Below are positions 1-6,789 of a DNA stretch of 9,421 nt, piece by piece; the first letter of the stretch is position 1; each line of letters opens with the position of its first letter. The notes under the pieces were generated by a model. That model was not told the origin of the DNA. It made no database searches and saw only the letters and a program-made list of their open reading frames with translations. The position numbers were made by a program, and so were the translations under genes. The stretch is from Bacilli bacterium (lineage in GTDB: Bacteria; Bacillota_I; Bacilli_A; RF39; UBA660), in NCBI GenBank assembly GCA_028708005.1, contig JAQVZV010000023.1:1-9421 (forward strand), given 5' to 3'.

Positions 1-1242
1 ATTCATTGAAAATCCATTTTCATTTAGATATTCCATTGTTAATTCCCACGGGAAGCCGTAAGTATCATAAAGTTTGAAAACATCTTCTCCCGAAATTACT
101 TTTGAGTTACTTGCTTCAAGTATTTCACCCAGTTTCTTCTCACCACTTGTAAGTGTTTTACTAAATAATGTTTCTTCTTTTAAAATCAGCTTGCACGTTT
201 TCTCACTATTTTTATTCAAATCAGGATATGCATCACTCATTGTAGAAATAACTGATGGGACTAATTTATAAAGAAACGGCTCTTCAATCCCCAGTTTTTT
301 ACCATAGCGTACCGCTCTACGCAATAGTCTACGTAGAACATAGCCTCTTCCTTCATTAGAAAAGACAGCCCCATCACTCAAAGCAAAAGTAAGTGTTCTA
401 ACATGATCGGCAATAACTTTAAAGGCCATTTCACCATTATATTGTTTGCCACTCAATTCAACAATACCTTCAATAATCGGCATGAAAAGATCTGTTTCAT
501 AATTAGTCTTGGCATTTTGAATAATAGCAACCATTCTTTCAAATCCCATACCCGTATCAATGTTTTTGCTAGGCAGTTCTTTGTAATCTTCTCTTTTTAC
601 ACCCGCTTTTGCATTATACATACTAAAAACATTATTCCAAATTTCAATATAACGGTCATTATCTATATCGTTTTGAAGTAAGTAAATACCCTTATTTTCT
701 GGATCATATTCAATCCCTCTATCATAAAATATTTCACTATTAGGTCCTGAAGGTCCTTCACCTATCTCCCAATAATTACTATCCAGTTTAATAATATGAC
801 TAGCGTCTATTCCTTGCTCAACCCATAAGTTATATGCTTCTTCATCATTAGTATAAATTGTTACGTATAACTTATCTTTATCAAAATTAAAATACTTTTC
901 ACTTGTTAGCAATTCATATGTGTAAGCAATTGCTTCTTTTTTAAAATAATCACCAATTGAAAAATTACCTAACATCTCAAAAAAGGTATGGTGTCTAGCA
1001 GTTACTCCTACATTTTCAATATCATTAGTTCTAATGCACTTTTGAGCACTAACTATTCTTTTGTTTTCAGGTATACTACTACCATCAAAATACTTTTTTA
1101 AAGGCGTAATACCAGCATTTATCCAAAGAAGAGTAGGATCATTTATAGGAATTAATGAAGCGCTAGGAATAGCCAAATGACCTCGTTCTTCAAAAAATCG
1201 TATAAACATATTTCTTATTTCATTACTACTCATTTTCTTCAT
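1..1242 (-). CDS. alaS: Alanine--tRNA ligase, N-terminal part (gene cut by window edge)
   Basis: AlaRS attaches alanine to tRNA-Ala in the cytoplasm. The reading frame is open for 414 codons from the ATG at 1242 to base 1. This is roughly half of the usual ~870-880 residues, so the editing and C-Ala domains lie outside. Visible parts: class II motif 1 region (about 27-46), motif 2 with IRTNDIENVG and HHTFFEMLGNFS (70-95), the GPSGPNSEIF loop (163-172), and motif 3 GMGFER (231-236). The tRNA-recognition region follows, with SNEGRGYVLRR (295-305) and DTYGFP (393-398). N296 and D393 match E. coli Asn303 and Asp400, which read the G3:U70 pair, at the same offset. The short form of motif 2, lacking the GGKH seen in E. 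coli, is Bacillus-like. The usual Cys of GPCGP is Ser here. The start is set by AGGTGAT four bases upstream, inside the end of the preceding gene (gap 1 nt). Confidence 0.97.
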   Translation of the reverse strand, partial: MKKMSSNEIRNMFIRFFEERGHLAIPSASLIPINDPTLLWINAGITPLKKYFDGSSIPENKRIVSAQKCIRTNDIENVGVTARHHTFFEMLGNFSIGDYFKKEAIAYTYELLTSEKYFNFDKDKLYVTIYTNDEEAYNLWVEQGIDASHIIKLDSNYWEIGEGPSGPNSEIFYDRGIEYDPENKGIYLLQNDIDNDRYIEIWNNVFSMYNAKAGVKREDYKELPSKNIDTGMGFERMVAIIQNAKTNYETDLFMPIIEGIVELSGKQYNGEMAFKVIADHVRTLTFALSDGAVFSNEGRGYVLRRLLRRAVRYGKKLGIEEPFLYKLVPSVISTMSDAYPDLNKNSEKTCKLILKEETLFSKTLTSGEKKLGEILEASNSKVISGEDVFKLYDTYGFPWELTMEYLNENGFSMN

Positions 1243-1243
1243 T

Positions 1244-1804
1244 TTAATCACCTGCTTTTTCCATAATAGCCGTTATAGATTGCCTTAAATCGTCAATTGA
1301 ACCATTATTATAGATATAGTAATCATACTTATCATAATTATCTAAAGCCACTTCTGTACGGTGTTTTTTTTGTTCTTCAGTAAGACCATTATCAAAATCT
1401 TCTCTTACCACATTTATACATATGCTATTATCAAATATTTTTTTAGGTCTTTCTATCTCAATTTCCAATCGAACATCGTCAATAATAATGACATCAAAAA
1501 AGTAAGATAAGATTTCTATATCTTCAATCATTCGGTTAACAAAAAAATCTTCCTTCTTTAATTTTTCTCTAATGATTTCAGTTCCTAATTGCTGTAATAA
1601 TTCACGCGGTTTAGTTTCTTCCTTGCCATCCCACCCAAAGAAATTCTTAGCATATTCTTTAATATATCCAGAATAATGGGCAATAGTAGCCTTCTTCCCC
1701 TTATTCTCATATTCTTCTTTTAAAATAAGGGCAGAAGTTGATTTACCATGTTTAGCTTTGCCTGCAAGTAAATATATTTTGGGATTTCTATATGCGACTT
1801 CCAT
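1244..1804 (-). CDS. P-loop nucleotide kinase, dNMP-kinase-like
   Basis: A 186-residue protein that probably transfers phosphate from ATP to a nucleoside monophosphate in the cytoplasm; the substrate cannot be read from the sequence. It has a Walker A loop GKAKHGKST (15-23), preceded by a hydrophobic strand (IYLLA). Next come RELLQQLGTEIIRE (67-80), a strand ending in DDVR (VIIIDDVR, 105-112), and a C-terminal HRTEVALD...YDYYIYNNGSIDDL segment (148-173). The order LLQ..GTE..R, DVR and H.SE/TE...NNGSIDDL resembles phage and bacterial deoxynucleoside monophosphate kinases (T4 gp1 type). It is unlike the CoaE pattern, whose GGIGSGKS loop is absent. The start ATG follows AAGGAGGAG by eight bases, and that site overlaps the stop of the upstream membrane-protein gene. 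It sits directly before alaS. The fold is well supported; the exact reaction is inference, and dephospho-CoA kinase-like or other P-loop roles are not excluded. Confidence 0.75.
   Translation of the reverse strand: MEVAYRNPKIYLLAGKAKHGKSTSALILKEEYENKGKKATIAHYSGYIKEYAKNFFGWDGKEETKPRELLQQLGTEIIREKLKKEDFFVNRMIEDIEILSYFFDVIIIDDVRLEIEIERPKKIFDNSICINVVREDFDNGLTEEQKKHRTEVALDNYDKYDYYIYNNGSIDDLRQSITAIMEKAGD
1247..1253 (-). promoter_or_regulatory. Ribosome binding site of alaS, inside the upstream gene
   Basis: AGGTGAT lies four bases before the alaS ATG and within the last codons of the kinase-like gene, whose TAA occupies 1244-1246. It pairs with the 3' part of the anti-Shine-Dalgarno sequence, which explains the short spacer. 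The arrangement predicts translational coupling of alaS to the kinase-like gene. A second in-frame ATG nine bases further in (1233) has poorer spacing. Confidence 0.75.
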
Positions 1805-1812
1805 ATTGATTA

Positions 1813-1821
1813 CTCCTCCTT
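1813..1821 (-). promoter_or_regulatory. Ribosome binding site of the kinase-like gene, overlapping a stop codon
   Basis: AAGGAGGAG is fused to the TAA of the AI-2E family gene (TAA at 1820-1822, read as TAAGGAGGAG) and lies eight bases before the ATG at 1804. It is one of the strongest sites in the window and implies coupled translation of the two genes. Confidence 0.75.
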
Positions 1822-2971
1822 ATTCTGTTTCCTGCTTAAACTTTAAAATGTTATACTTGTTTTCAACAAATAAGATAATTGATTTTATTACCGCTACTAA
1901 AGGAGTTGCTATGATCATCCCTAAAACACCAAAGAAATAACCAAACACTAATAAACCAATTAATATGGTTACAGGATGAAGTTTCATTGTCTTACTCATA
2001 ACAAGTGGTTGAATAAAGTTCCCTTCAATAAATTGGGTAATGATGATAGATATAAGAACAATAATTCCTGTTGGAACACCTTGGGTAAAGGCAACAATTG
2101 TAGCTGGCACCGCTCCTAAGTATGGCCCTATATATGGAATAACATTAGTAATACCACATATTAAAGCAAATAGTAATGGTGCTTTTAACCCTGTAACAGT
2201 AAACACAACAGCACTCACCGCGAAAATAATAAGTGACACAAAAATGGTCCCCTTAATATAGTTAAACAAAGAGTCATTAGCTTCCATAAATAAACTAATA
2301 GCATCCTTCCTAGCGCGAGCCGGTAAGAATGATAATAACACTCTACCAATATTATCAAAATCAAATAACAAGTAAAAACCAATCATCAATCCCAAGGCAA
2401 ATATACCAACAGTTGATACTAGCCCCCTAAAAAAGTTAACAATCATCGTTGGCATATCATTAGTAAGCGAACCAACAAAGCCATTAATTGAATTAACTAA
2501 ATCAGCCTTAACAATTTCAACATCAATAAAGCTAATATCTTTAAAACGATCAACAAAGTTATTCGTCCATAACGTTATATCATCAAATATTGATGGCAAC
2601 GTTGTTATAAAATCATTTATTTGATTTAACAATAGAGGAAATATCCCAGTTAATGCTAAATATAGTAGAATCAACATAACTATATAGACTAAAATGGTCC
2701 CTAAAACCTTACTTATTCCCTTTTTATATAGAAACTGTACACATGGATCTAAAAGCCAAGCGATAATTATACCTATAAAAAAGGGAGACAAAATCTTAAA
2801 TATTAATAAAATAAACCAAAGTATTTGCCATTCTTTAAAAATAAGGGTAACGGCATAAACTCCTACAATCACAAGTAGAAAAAATAATAACCTTAATATC
2901 TTACTTCCCGATTTAATCATTTCATTCAAATTTTTAATATCTACTTTTTCATTTTTAAATAAACCCTTCAT
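1820..2971 (-). CDS. AI-2E/PerM family membrane protein (transporter-like)
   Basis: A 383-residue multi-pass inner-membrane protein of the AI-2E transporter family (YrrI/YtvI/PerM type). Family members have been linked to export of small molecules, including autoinducer-2, and to sodium/proton exchange; the substrate here is unknown. Hydrophobic segments lie at about 27-46, 50-74, 90-115, 185-204, 240-260, 263-295, 300-314 and 333-367. A long, more polar region at about 117-180 is typical of the family. The C-terminal signature is clear: ITNVIPYIGPYLGAVPA (274-290), EGNFIQPLVMSKTMKLHPV (316-334) and GMIIATPLVAVIK (351-363). Length is normal for the family. The start ATG at 2971 follows GGAGG (2978-2982) with a six-base spacer. 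In B. subtilis the relative yrrI lies immediately upstream of alaS; here the kinase-like gene sits between them. Confidence 0.92.
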   Translation of the reverse strand: MKGLFKNEKVDIKNLNEMIKSGSKILRLLFFLLVIVGVYAVTLIFKEWQILWFILLIFKILSPFFIGIIIAWLLDPCVQFLYKKGISKVLGTILVYIVMLILLYLALTGIFPLLLNQINDFITTLPSIFDDITLWTNNFVDRFKDISFIDVEIVKADLVNSINGFVGSLTNDMPTMIVNFFRGLVSTVGIFALGLMIGFYLLFDFDNIGRVLLSFLPARARKDAISLFMEANDSLFNYIKGTIFVSLIIFAVSAVVFTVTGLKAPLLFALICGITNVIPYIGPYLGAVPATIVAFTQGVPTGIIVLISIIITQFIEGNFIQPLVMSKTMKLHPVTILIGLLVFGYFFGVLGMIIATPLVAVIKSIILFVENKYNILKFKQETE

Positions 2972-2991
2972 ATGAAACCTCCATTATAAAA

Positions 2992-3000
2992 ATTACAGCA
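2992..3000 (-). promoter_or_regulatory. Possible extended -10 element upstream of the AI-2E family gene
   Basis: TGCTGTAAT reads as an extended -10 (TG-n-TGTAAT) in the 55-base gap between the protease and AI-2E family genes. A start about seven bases downstream would give a short leader that still holds the GGAGG site. No good -35 is seen at the expected spacing (GATAAA). In DNA this AT-rich chance matches are common, so this is only a candidate internal promoter. Confidence 0.2.
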
Positions 3001-3026
3001 TATAATAATTAATGTTTATCGTTTTG

Positions 3027-3701
3027 TTAATCACGATTCCTATTAACACTAACCATTAAAAATAATCGCAATATTTCAAATGCGTTGGCCACTAGTGATG
3101 CAACATAAGTTAAAGCAGCAGCTGTCAGCATTGCGCTAACGCGATCTTTTTCGCTTTTTTCAATTAACTTATTTTCTTCTAGTGCTTTAATAGCTCTTTT
3201 AGAAGCATTAAATTCAACAGGCAATGTAATTAGTTGAAATAATAAGGTGGCGCATAATAATACAATGCCCCAAGTTGCCAATTTAAAAGCTGAAGCAATT
3301 AAACCAATGATTAATACAACATAACCAATGCGAGACGCAAAATTGACTACGGGAACAATAGCGTGCCTTATAGTCATAGGAGCATATTTATTTTTATGTT
3401 GAATAACATGCCCGCATTCATGTGCTGCTATTGACACAGCTGAAATAGTAGCATCATGATAAACCTCGCTAGATAACCTAACGGTTTTACGTCTAGGATC
3501 ATAATGGTCAGACATCTTGCCTTTAGTCTCAACAACGTGAACATCAGTATAATTATTTTTATCCAAGATTTTACGAGCCACCTCAGAACCCGTCAGGCTC
3601 TTCTTATTTGGTACACTTTTATACTTATTATATGTGCTCGTTACTATCATTTGTGCTCCAAACACAAGTACAACAGGAATAATGTATAGTAAAATATCCA
3701 T
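3027..3701 (-). CDS. YugP-like membrane zinc metalloprotease
   Basis: A 224-residue membrane protein of the neutral zinc metallopeptidase family (Zn_peptidase_2, B. subtilis YugP type); the physiological substrate is not known. It has an N-terminal membrane segment (about 3-20). A soluble part with HYDPRRKTVRLSSEVYHD (66-83) follows, then the zinc-binding HECGH (94-98) in an SIAAHECGHVIQH helix. Two close hydrophobic segments lie at about 125-157. PVEFNASKRA (161-170) supplies the likely third ligand E163, and a last helix covers about 190-215. All catalytic features are intact and the length is normal. The ATG abuts the cysS TAG with no base between. AAAGGA (3712-3717) inside the end of cysS lies ten bases upstream, so translation is probably coupled to cysS. 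Confidence 0.93.
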   Translation of the reverse strand: MDILLYIIPVVLVFGAQMIVTSTYNKYKSVPNKKSLTGSEVARKILDKNNYTDVHVVETKGKMSDHYDPRRKTVRLSSEVYHDATISAVSIAAHECGHVIQHKNKYAPMTIRHAIVPVVNFASRIGYVVLIIGLIASAFKLATWGIVLLCATLLFQLITLPVEFNASKRAIKALEENKLIEKSEKDRVSAMLTAAALTYVASLVANAFEILRLFLMVSVNRNRD

Positions 3702-5111
3702 CTATGCCACATCCTTTATTTCATACTTAGTTCCCTCACTACCATCACTAATTATAACACCCATAGATAATAAACAGTCTCTTATTTCATCTGCTTTAGC
3801 ATAATTTTTTTCGTTTTTAGCAACATTGCGTTCTGCAATTAATGCTTCGATTTCAGAAATAAACTCACTATCTACAATAGAATTATCATCTTTTAATAAA
3901 TCAAGTGATAATACCTTGTCAAAATCTTCAATTAAATAACGTTTCGTATTATTATTTAAATCATTATCTTTTATTACCTCAAATAATATCGTTAATGCAT
4001 TTGAAGTGTTTAAATCATCCTCTAAAGCAGCTTTAAATTTGTCCTTATATACTTTACTTTTTAAAGCATCAACCTCACTATCATCAGCCTTGATATTCTT
4101 TATCCTATTTAATAATTTATCATAAGAATTAGACGCAATATCTAAAGAATTATAAGAAAAAGCTAATTGCTTGCGATAATGTGATCCTAAGCAAAAGAAA
4201 CGATAAACAAGAGGGTTATATCCTTTGCTTTCTAATAAGGAAAGAATCAAAAATTCACCCTTTGATTTACTCATTTTCCCTGTTTCATCATTTAAAAACT
4301 CACCATGTACCCAATAATTACACCATTTATGTCCTAAATAAGCTTCACTTTGAGCAATTTCATTTGTATGGTGTGGGAAAATATTATCAACTCCACCACA
4401 ATGAATATCTAAATATTCACCTAAATATTTTATGCTTATTCCAGAGCACTCAATATGCCATCCTGGATAGCCAGTGCCCCATGGTGAATCCCATTTTAAA
4501 GCTTGATTATCAAATTTAGATGAAGTGAACCACAAACCAAAATCAAACGGATTACGTTTATTTTTATCTTCTTCAACATCATCCCTAACTCCAACCAATA
4601 AATCTTTCTCATTCTTACCCGATAATTTATAATAATCCTTAGCTTTACTAATATCAAAATAAACATTACCACCAGCAGTATAAGCATAACCCTTTTCCAA
4701 TAATTTAGATATTATATTAATATATTGATCAATATGATCAGATGCTTTTTTTATTATATCTGGCTTTTTAATATTAAGTTTTAATAAATCACTAAAGAAA
4801 GCTTCAGTATAAAAATCAGCTATTTCATATACACTTTTACCCTCTCTTTTAGCCCCGCTTAACATTTTATCGTCACCAGTATCCGCATCAGATGTCATAT
4901 GACCTACGTCTGTTACATTCATAACTCTTTTAACATCATATCCAATGTAACTTAATGTTTTTTCTAAAATATCTTCAAAAATATAAGTACGCAGGTTACC
5001 AATATGAGCATAATCATAAACTGTAGGTCCACATGTATACATCTTAACTTCTTTTTCATTGTGGGGAACAAATTTTTCCGCGCTCTTTGAAAGCGTATTA
5101 TATATTTTCAT
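3702..5111 (-). CDS. cysS: Cysteine--tRNA ligase
   Basis: CysRS activates cysteine with ATP and charges tRNA-Cys in the cytoplasm. The 469-residue product has the normal family length. The class I signature HIGN lies at 36-39, after the TCGPTVYDYAH segment that contains zinc ligand C27. Further ligands are C222 in GWHIECSGIS (217-226), H247/H248 and E251 in FPHHTNEIAQSEA (245-257). The second signature KMSKSKGEF lies at 279-287. The C-terminal part (about 320-469) is the helical anticodon-binding region and ends in a normal small CysRS C-terminal domain. The ATG at 5111 follows a strong AGGAGGT (5116-5122) with a four-base spacer. It lies 49 bases after gltX. Unlike B. subtilis, no cysE lies between them. 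A TATACT (5130-5135) in the gap could be a weak internal -10 but has no convincing -35. Confidence 0.98.
   Translation of the reverse strand: MKIYNTLSKSAEKFVPHNEKEVKMYTCGPTVYDYAHIGNLRTYIFEDILEKTLSYIGYDVKRVMNVTDVGHMTSDADTGDDKMLSGAKREGKSVYEIADFYTEAFFSDLLKLNIKKPDIIKKASDHIDQYINIISKLLEKGYAYTAGGNVYFDISKAKDYYKLSGKNEKDLLVGVRDDVEEDKNKRNPFDFGLWFTSSKFDNQALKWDSPWGTGYPGWHIECSGISIKYLGEYLDIHCGGVDNIFPHHTNEIAQSEAYLGHKWCNYWVHGEFLNDETGKMSKSKGEFLILSLLESKGYNPLVYRFFCLGSHYRKQLAFSYNSLDIASNSYDKLLNRIKNIKADDSEVDALKSKVYKDKFKAALEDDLNTSNALTILFEVIKDNDLNNNTKRYLIEDFDKVLSLDLLKDDNSIVDSEFISEIEALIAERNVAKNEKNYAKADEIRDCLLSMGVIISDGSEGTKYEIKDVA
3712..3717 (-). promoter_or_regulatory. Ribosome binding site of the protease gene, inside cysS
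   Basis: AAAGGA lies in the last codons of cysS, ten bases before the protease ATG, which directly follows the cysS TAG (3702-3704). It is a weaker site than others in this run, as expected if the gene is translated by ribosomes that have just finished cysS. Confidence 0.55.
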
Positions 5112-5160
5112 ATTTACCTCCTGTATTTAAGTATATACAATATCAATCTTAATGTTGAAA

Positions 5161-6588
5161 TTATTTAGATAATCTATCGGTTACGGCATCTCTTCCTAAT
5201 AAATAAATAGTATCAGGCAATTCTGGGCCATGCATTTGACCACTTACCATAATTCTGATTGGCATATATAAATTTTTGCCTTTGACACCAGCTTCCTCTT
5301 TAGTCTTATTAATGCTATCAACAATATTTTCAATTGTCCAATCAGTAATATTCTTAACATGATTATAAAAACTATTAACTACTTTCCTAGAATCACCAGT
5401 ATTCATAAATTCTAAACATTCCTCATCTAATGTTATATCTTTTTTAAAGAATAAATCTGTTACTTCAACAATTTCTTTACCATAAGAAATATGATTATGA
5501 TAGATTTCAATTAAATGCCTAATCCATTCATTACTTTTATCCGATAAATCATAAGTTTCTTTTAAATGAGGAAGTGTTATTTTAACTAACTCATCTAAAC
5601 TAAGTTTCTTTATATAATGACTATTTACCCAATTAAGTTTCTTAACATCATACACCGCTGGTGCTTTATTAATTCTAGATGGATCAAATACTTTGATTAA
5701 TTCTTCTAAAGAAAATATTTCTTCCGTTGTTTCAGGACTCCATCCTAATAATGATAAATAATTAACTACAGCTTCAGGTAAATAACCATTATTGTATAAA
5801 TCCATAAAAGAAGCTGCGCCATGTCTTTTACTTAGTTTCTTAAGATCATAATCAACAACCATTGGTAAATGAATATAAATTGGTTTTTCCCAACCAAAAG
5901 CATCATATAAATGATTATATTTAGGCGTCGATGTTAAATATTCATTACCCCTTATAACATGAGTTATGTCCATTAAATGATCATCTATAACATTGGCAAA
6001 ATTATATGTAGGATAACCATCTGACTTTAAAAGTATTTGATCTTCTAATAATTTGTTTTCAAAAGTCATCTCTCCGTAAACAAGATCATTATAAACACTT
6101 AATCCAGTCTTAGGCATAATTTGTCTGATAACATATTTTTCACCATTGTTTATCTTTTGTTCTATTTCTTCTTTGCTAAGATTCTTACAATGCCTATCAT
6201 ATAAGAAAGGCACCTTATTAGCTTCCGCTTTAGCCCTTAATTCTTCTAATCGCTCCTCAGTACAGAAACAGTAATAAGCTTGACCCATTTCAACTAATTT
6301 ATGAGCATATTCTTGATAAAGATGTAATCTTTCACTTTGAATATATGGGCCATAAGCACCACCATTAGAAGGCCCTTCATCAGGGATTAAACCACACAAA
6401 TTACAAGTATTATAAATAAAATCTATAGCACCCTCTACTTTTCTTGTTTGATCAGTGTCTTCAATTCTTAAAATAAACTTCCCGTTATAATGTTTGGCAA
6501 TTAGATATGCAAAAATAGCACTCCTTAAATTACCCACATGCATAAATCCAGTTGGACTAGGCGCAAATCTTGTTCTAACTTCCATCAT
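5161..6588 (-). CDS. gltX: Glutamate--tRNA ligase
   Basis: GluRS charges tRNA-Glu in the cytoplasm. In many Bacillota it also makes Glu-tRNA-Gln for GatCAB amidation; that second role is inference here. From the start chosen, the protein has 475 residues, a normal length. It opens with RTRFAPSPTG and the class I signature HVGN (17-20), then RIEDTDQTR (41-49). A CFC...YDRHC cluster at about 107-134 matches the Bacillus-type zinc-region insert (third Cys kept). IRGNEYLTSTPKYNHLY (212-228) and the second signature KLSKRHG (251-257) follow, then the helical anticodon-binding C-terminus. A longer GTG start at 6597 is open, but that GTG is part of the Shine-Dalgarno AGGTGA (6594-6599), so ATG 6588 is preferred; ATG 6585 is also possible. 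It is the first gene of the six-gene minus-strand run. Confidence 0.97.
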   Translation of the reverse strand: MMEVRTRFAPSPTGFMHVGNLRSAIFAYLIAKHYNGKFILRIEDTDQTRKVEGAIDFIYNTCNLCGLIPDEGPSNGGAYGPYIQSERLHLYQEYAHKLVEMGQAYYCFCTEERLEELRAKAEANKVPFLYDRHCKNLSKEEIEQKINNGEKYVIRQIMPKTGLSVYNDLVYGEMTFENKLLEDQILLKSDGYPTYNFANVIDDHLMDITHVIRGNEYLTSTPKYNHLYDAFGWEKPIYIHLPMVVDYDLKKLSKRHGAASFMDLYNNGYLPEAVVNYLSLLGWSPETTEEIFSLEELIKVFDPSRINKAPAVYDVKKLNWVNSHYIKKLSLDELVKITLPHLKETYDLSDKSNEWIRHLIEIYHNHISYGKEIVEVTDLFFKKDITLDEECLEFMNTGDSRKVVNSFYNHVKNITDWTIENIVDSINKTKEEAGVKGKNLYMPIRIMVSGQMHGPELPDTIYLLGRDAVTDRLSK

Positions 6589-6593
6589 TTTTA

Positions 6594-6599
6594 TCACCT
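6594..6599 (-). promoter_or_regulatory. Ribosome binding site that fixes the gltX start
   Basis: AGGTGA lies five bases before ATG 6588 and eight before ATG 6585. It contains the GTG (6595-6597) that would otherwise extend the frame by three codons. The leader closely resembles that of alaS (AGGTGAT, then an A-rich spacer, then ATG). Confidence 0.65.
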
Positions 6600-6764
6600 A
6601 TCTTTATTTTACCATTATTTTGCCACTTTTTCTATATAAATAAAGAAAACTTTAATATTTTAGAATCAGTATTTATCAAAATGATTTTAAACTCAAAATC
6701 CTCACTTTACGTAACCCCTATACTATACATAGCTTAAGATGTACATAAATTATCATCAATAACA
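6598..6764. other. Divergent intergenic region with small dyads, no T-box seen
   Basis: This AT-rich spacer separates gltX from the MFS gene. It holds short palindromes (TTACGTAA at 6707-6714, CTTAAG at 6733-6738, ATGTACAT at 6739-6746) and a 6-bp inverted repeat GATTTT/AAAATC (6683-6700). These could be operator half-sites but are short enough to arise by chance at this base composition. No T-box consensus (GGTGGNACC type) and no terminator hairpin with a T-tract is visible on the gltX side, although the gene codes for an aaRS. Confidence 0.4.
6606..6614 (-). promoter_or_regulatory. Candidate extended -10 promoter of the gltX run
   Basis: TGGTAAAAT reads as TG-n-TAAAAT just upstream of gltX. 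Transcription from it would start near 6599, giving a leader of about 11 bases that barely includes the Shine-Dalgarno site. The -35 at the usual spacing (TAGAAA) is poor. A weaker alternative lies further up (TTGATA with a 16-base spacer to TATTAA, around 6650-6680), which would give a longer leader. Neither is convincing alone; the promoter should be somewhere in 6598-6771. Confidence 0.3.
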
Positions 6765-6773
6765 TGGTATAAT
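6765..6773 (+). promoter_or_regulatory. Extended -10 promoter of the MFS gene
   Basis: TGGTATAAT is a perfect extended -10 (TG-n-TATAAT). The -35 region at 17-base spacing (ATAAAT, 6745-6750) is weak, as is usual for extended -10 promoters. The predicted start of transcription is about 6780, directly before an in-frame GTG (6781) and ten bases before an in-frame ATG (6790). It overlaps the earliest possible ATG (6772), which it therefore argues against. Confidence 0.5.
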
Positions 6774-6789
6774 GATTGCGGTGTATAGA

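Noticed and set aside
2983..2988. TATAAT on the minus strand before the AI-2E family gene as a promoter
   Set aside because: It directly abuts the GGAGG site, so transcription would begin after the ribosome binding site. It is more likely part of the AT-rich spacer.
4181..4519. 112-codon plus-strand open frame
   Set aside because: It lies wholly opposite cysS, which has intact catalytic motifs, and its translation has no recognisable domain or ribosome site. The shorter frames opposite alaS, the AI-2E family gene and the protease were dropped for the same reason.
6598..6771. T-box leader upstream of gltX
   Set aside because: Aminoacyl-tRNA synthetase genes in Bacillota often have T-boxes, but the spacer is short, no GGTGGNACC-like T-box sequence is present on the minus strand, and there is no terminator hairpin before the gene.
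6772..6774. ATG at 6772 as start of the MFS gene
   Set aside because: It overlaps the TATAAT of the best promoter and has no Shine-Dalgarno site. The six extra residues (MIAVYR) are not hydrophobic or motif-bearing enough to argue for it.
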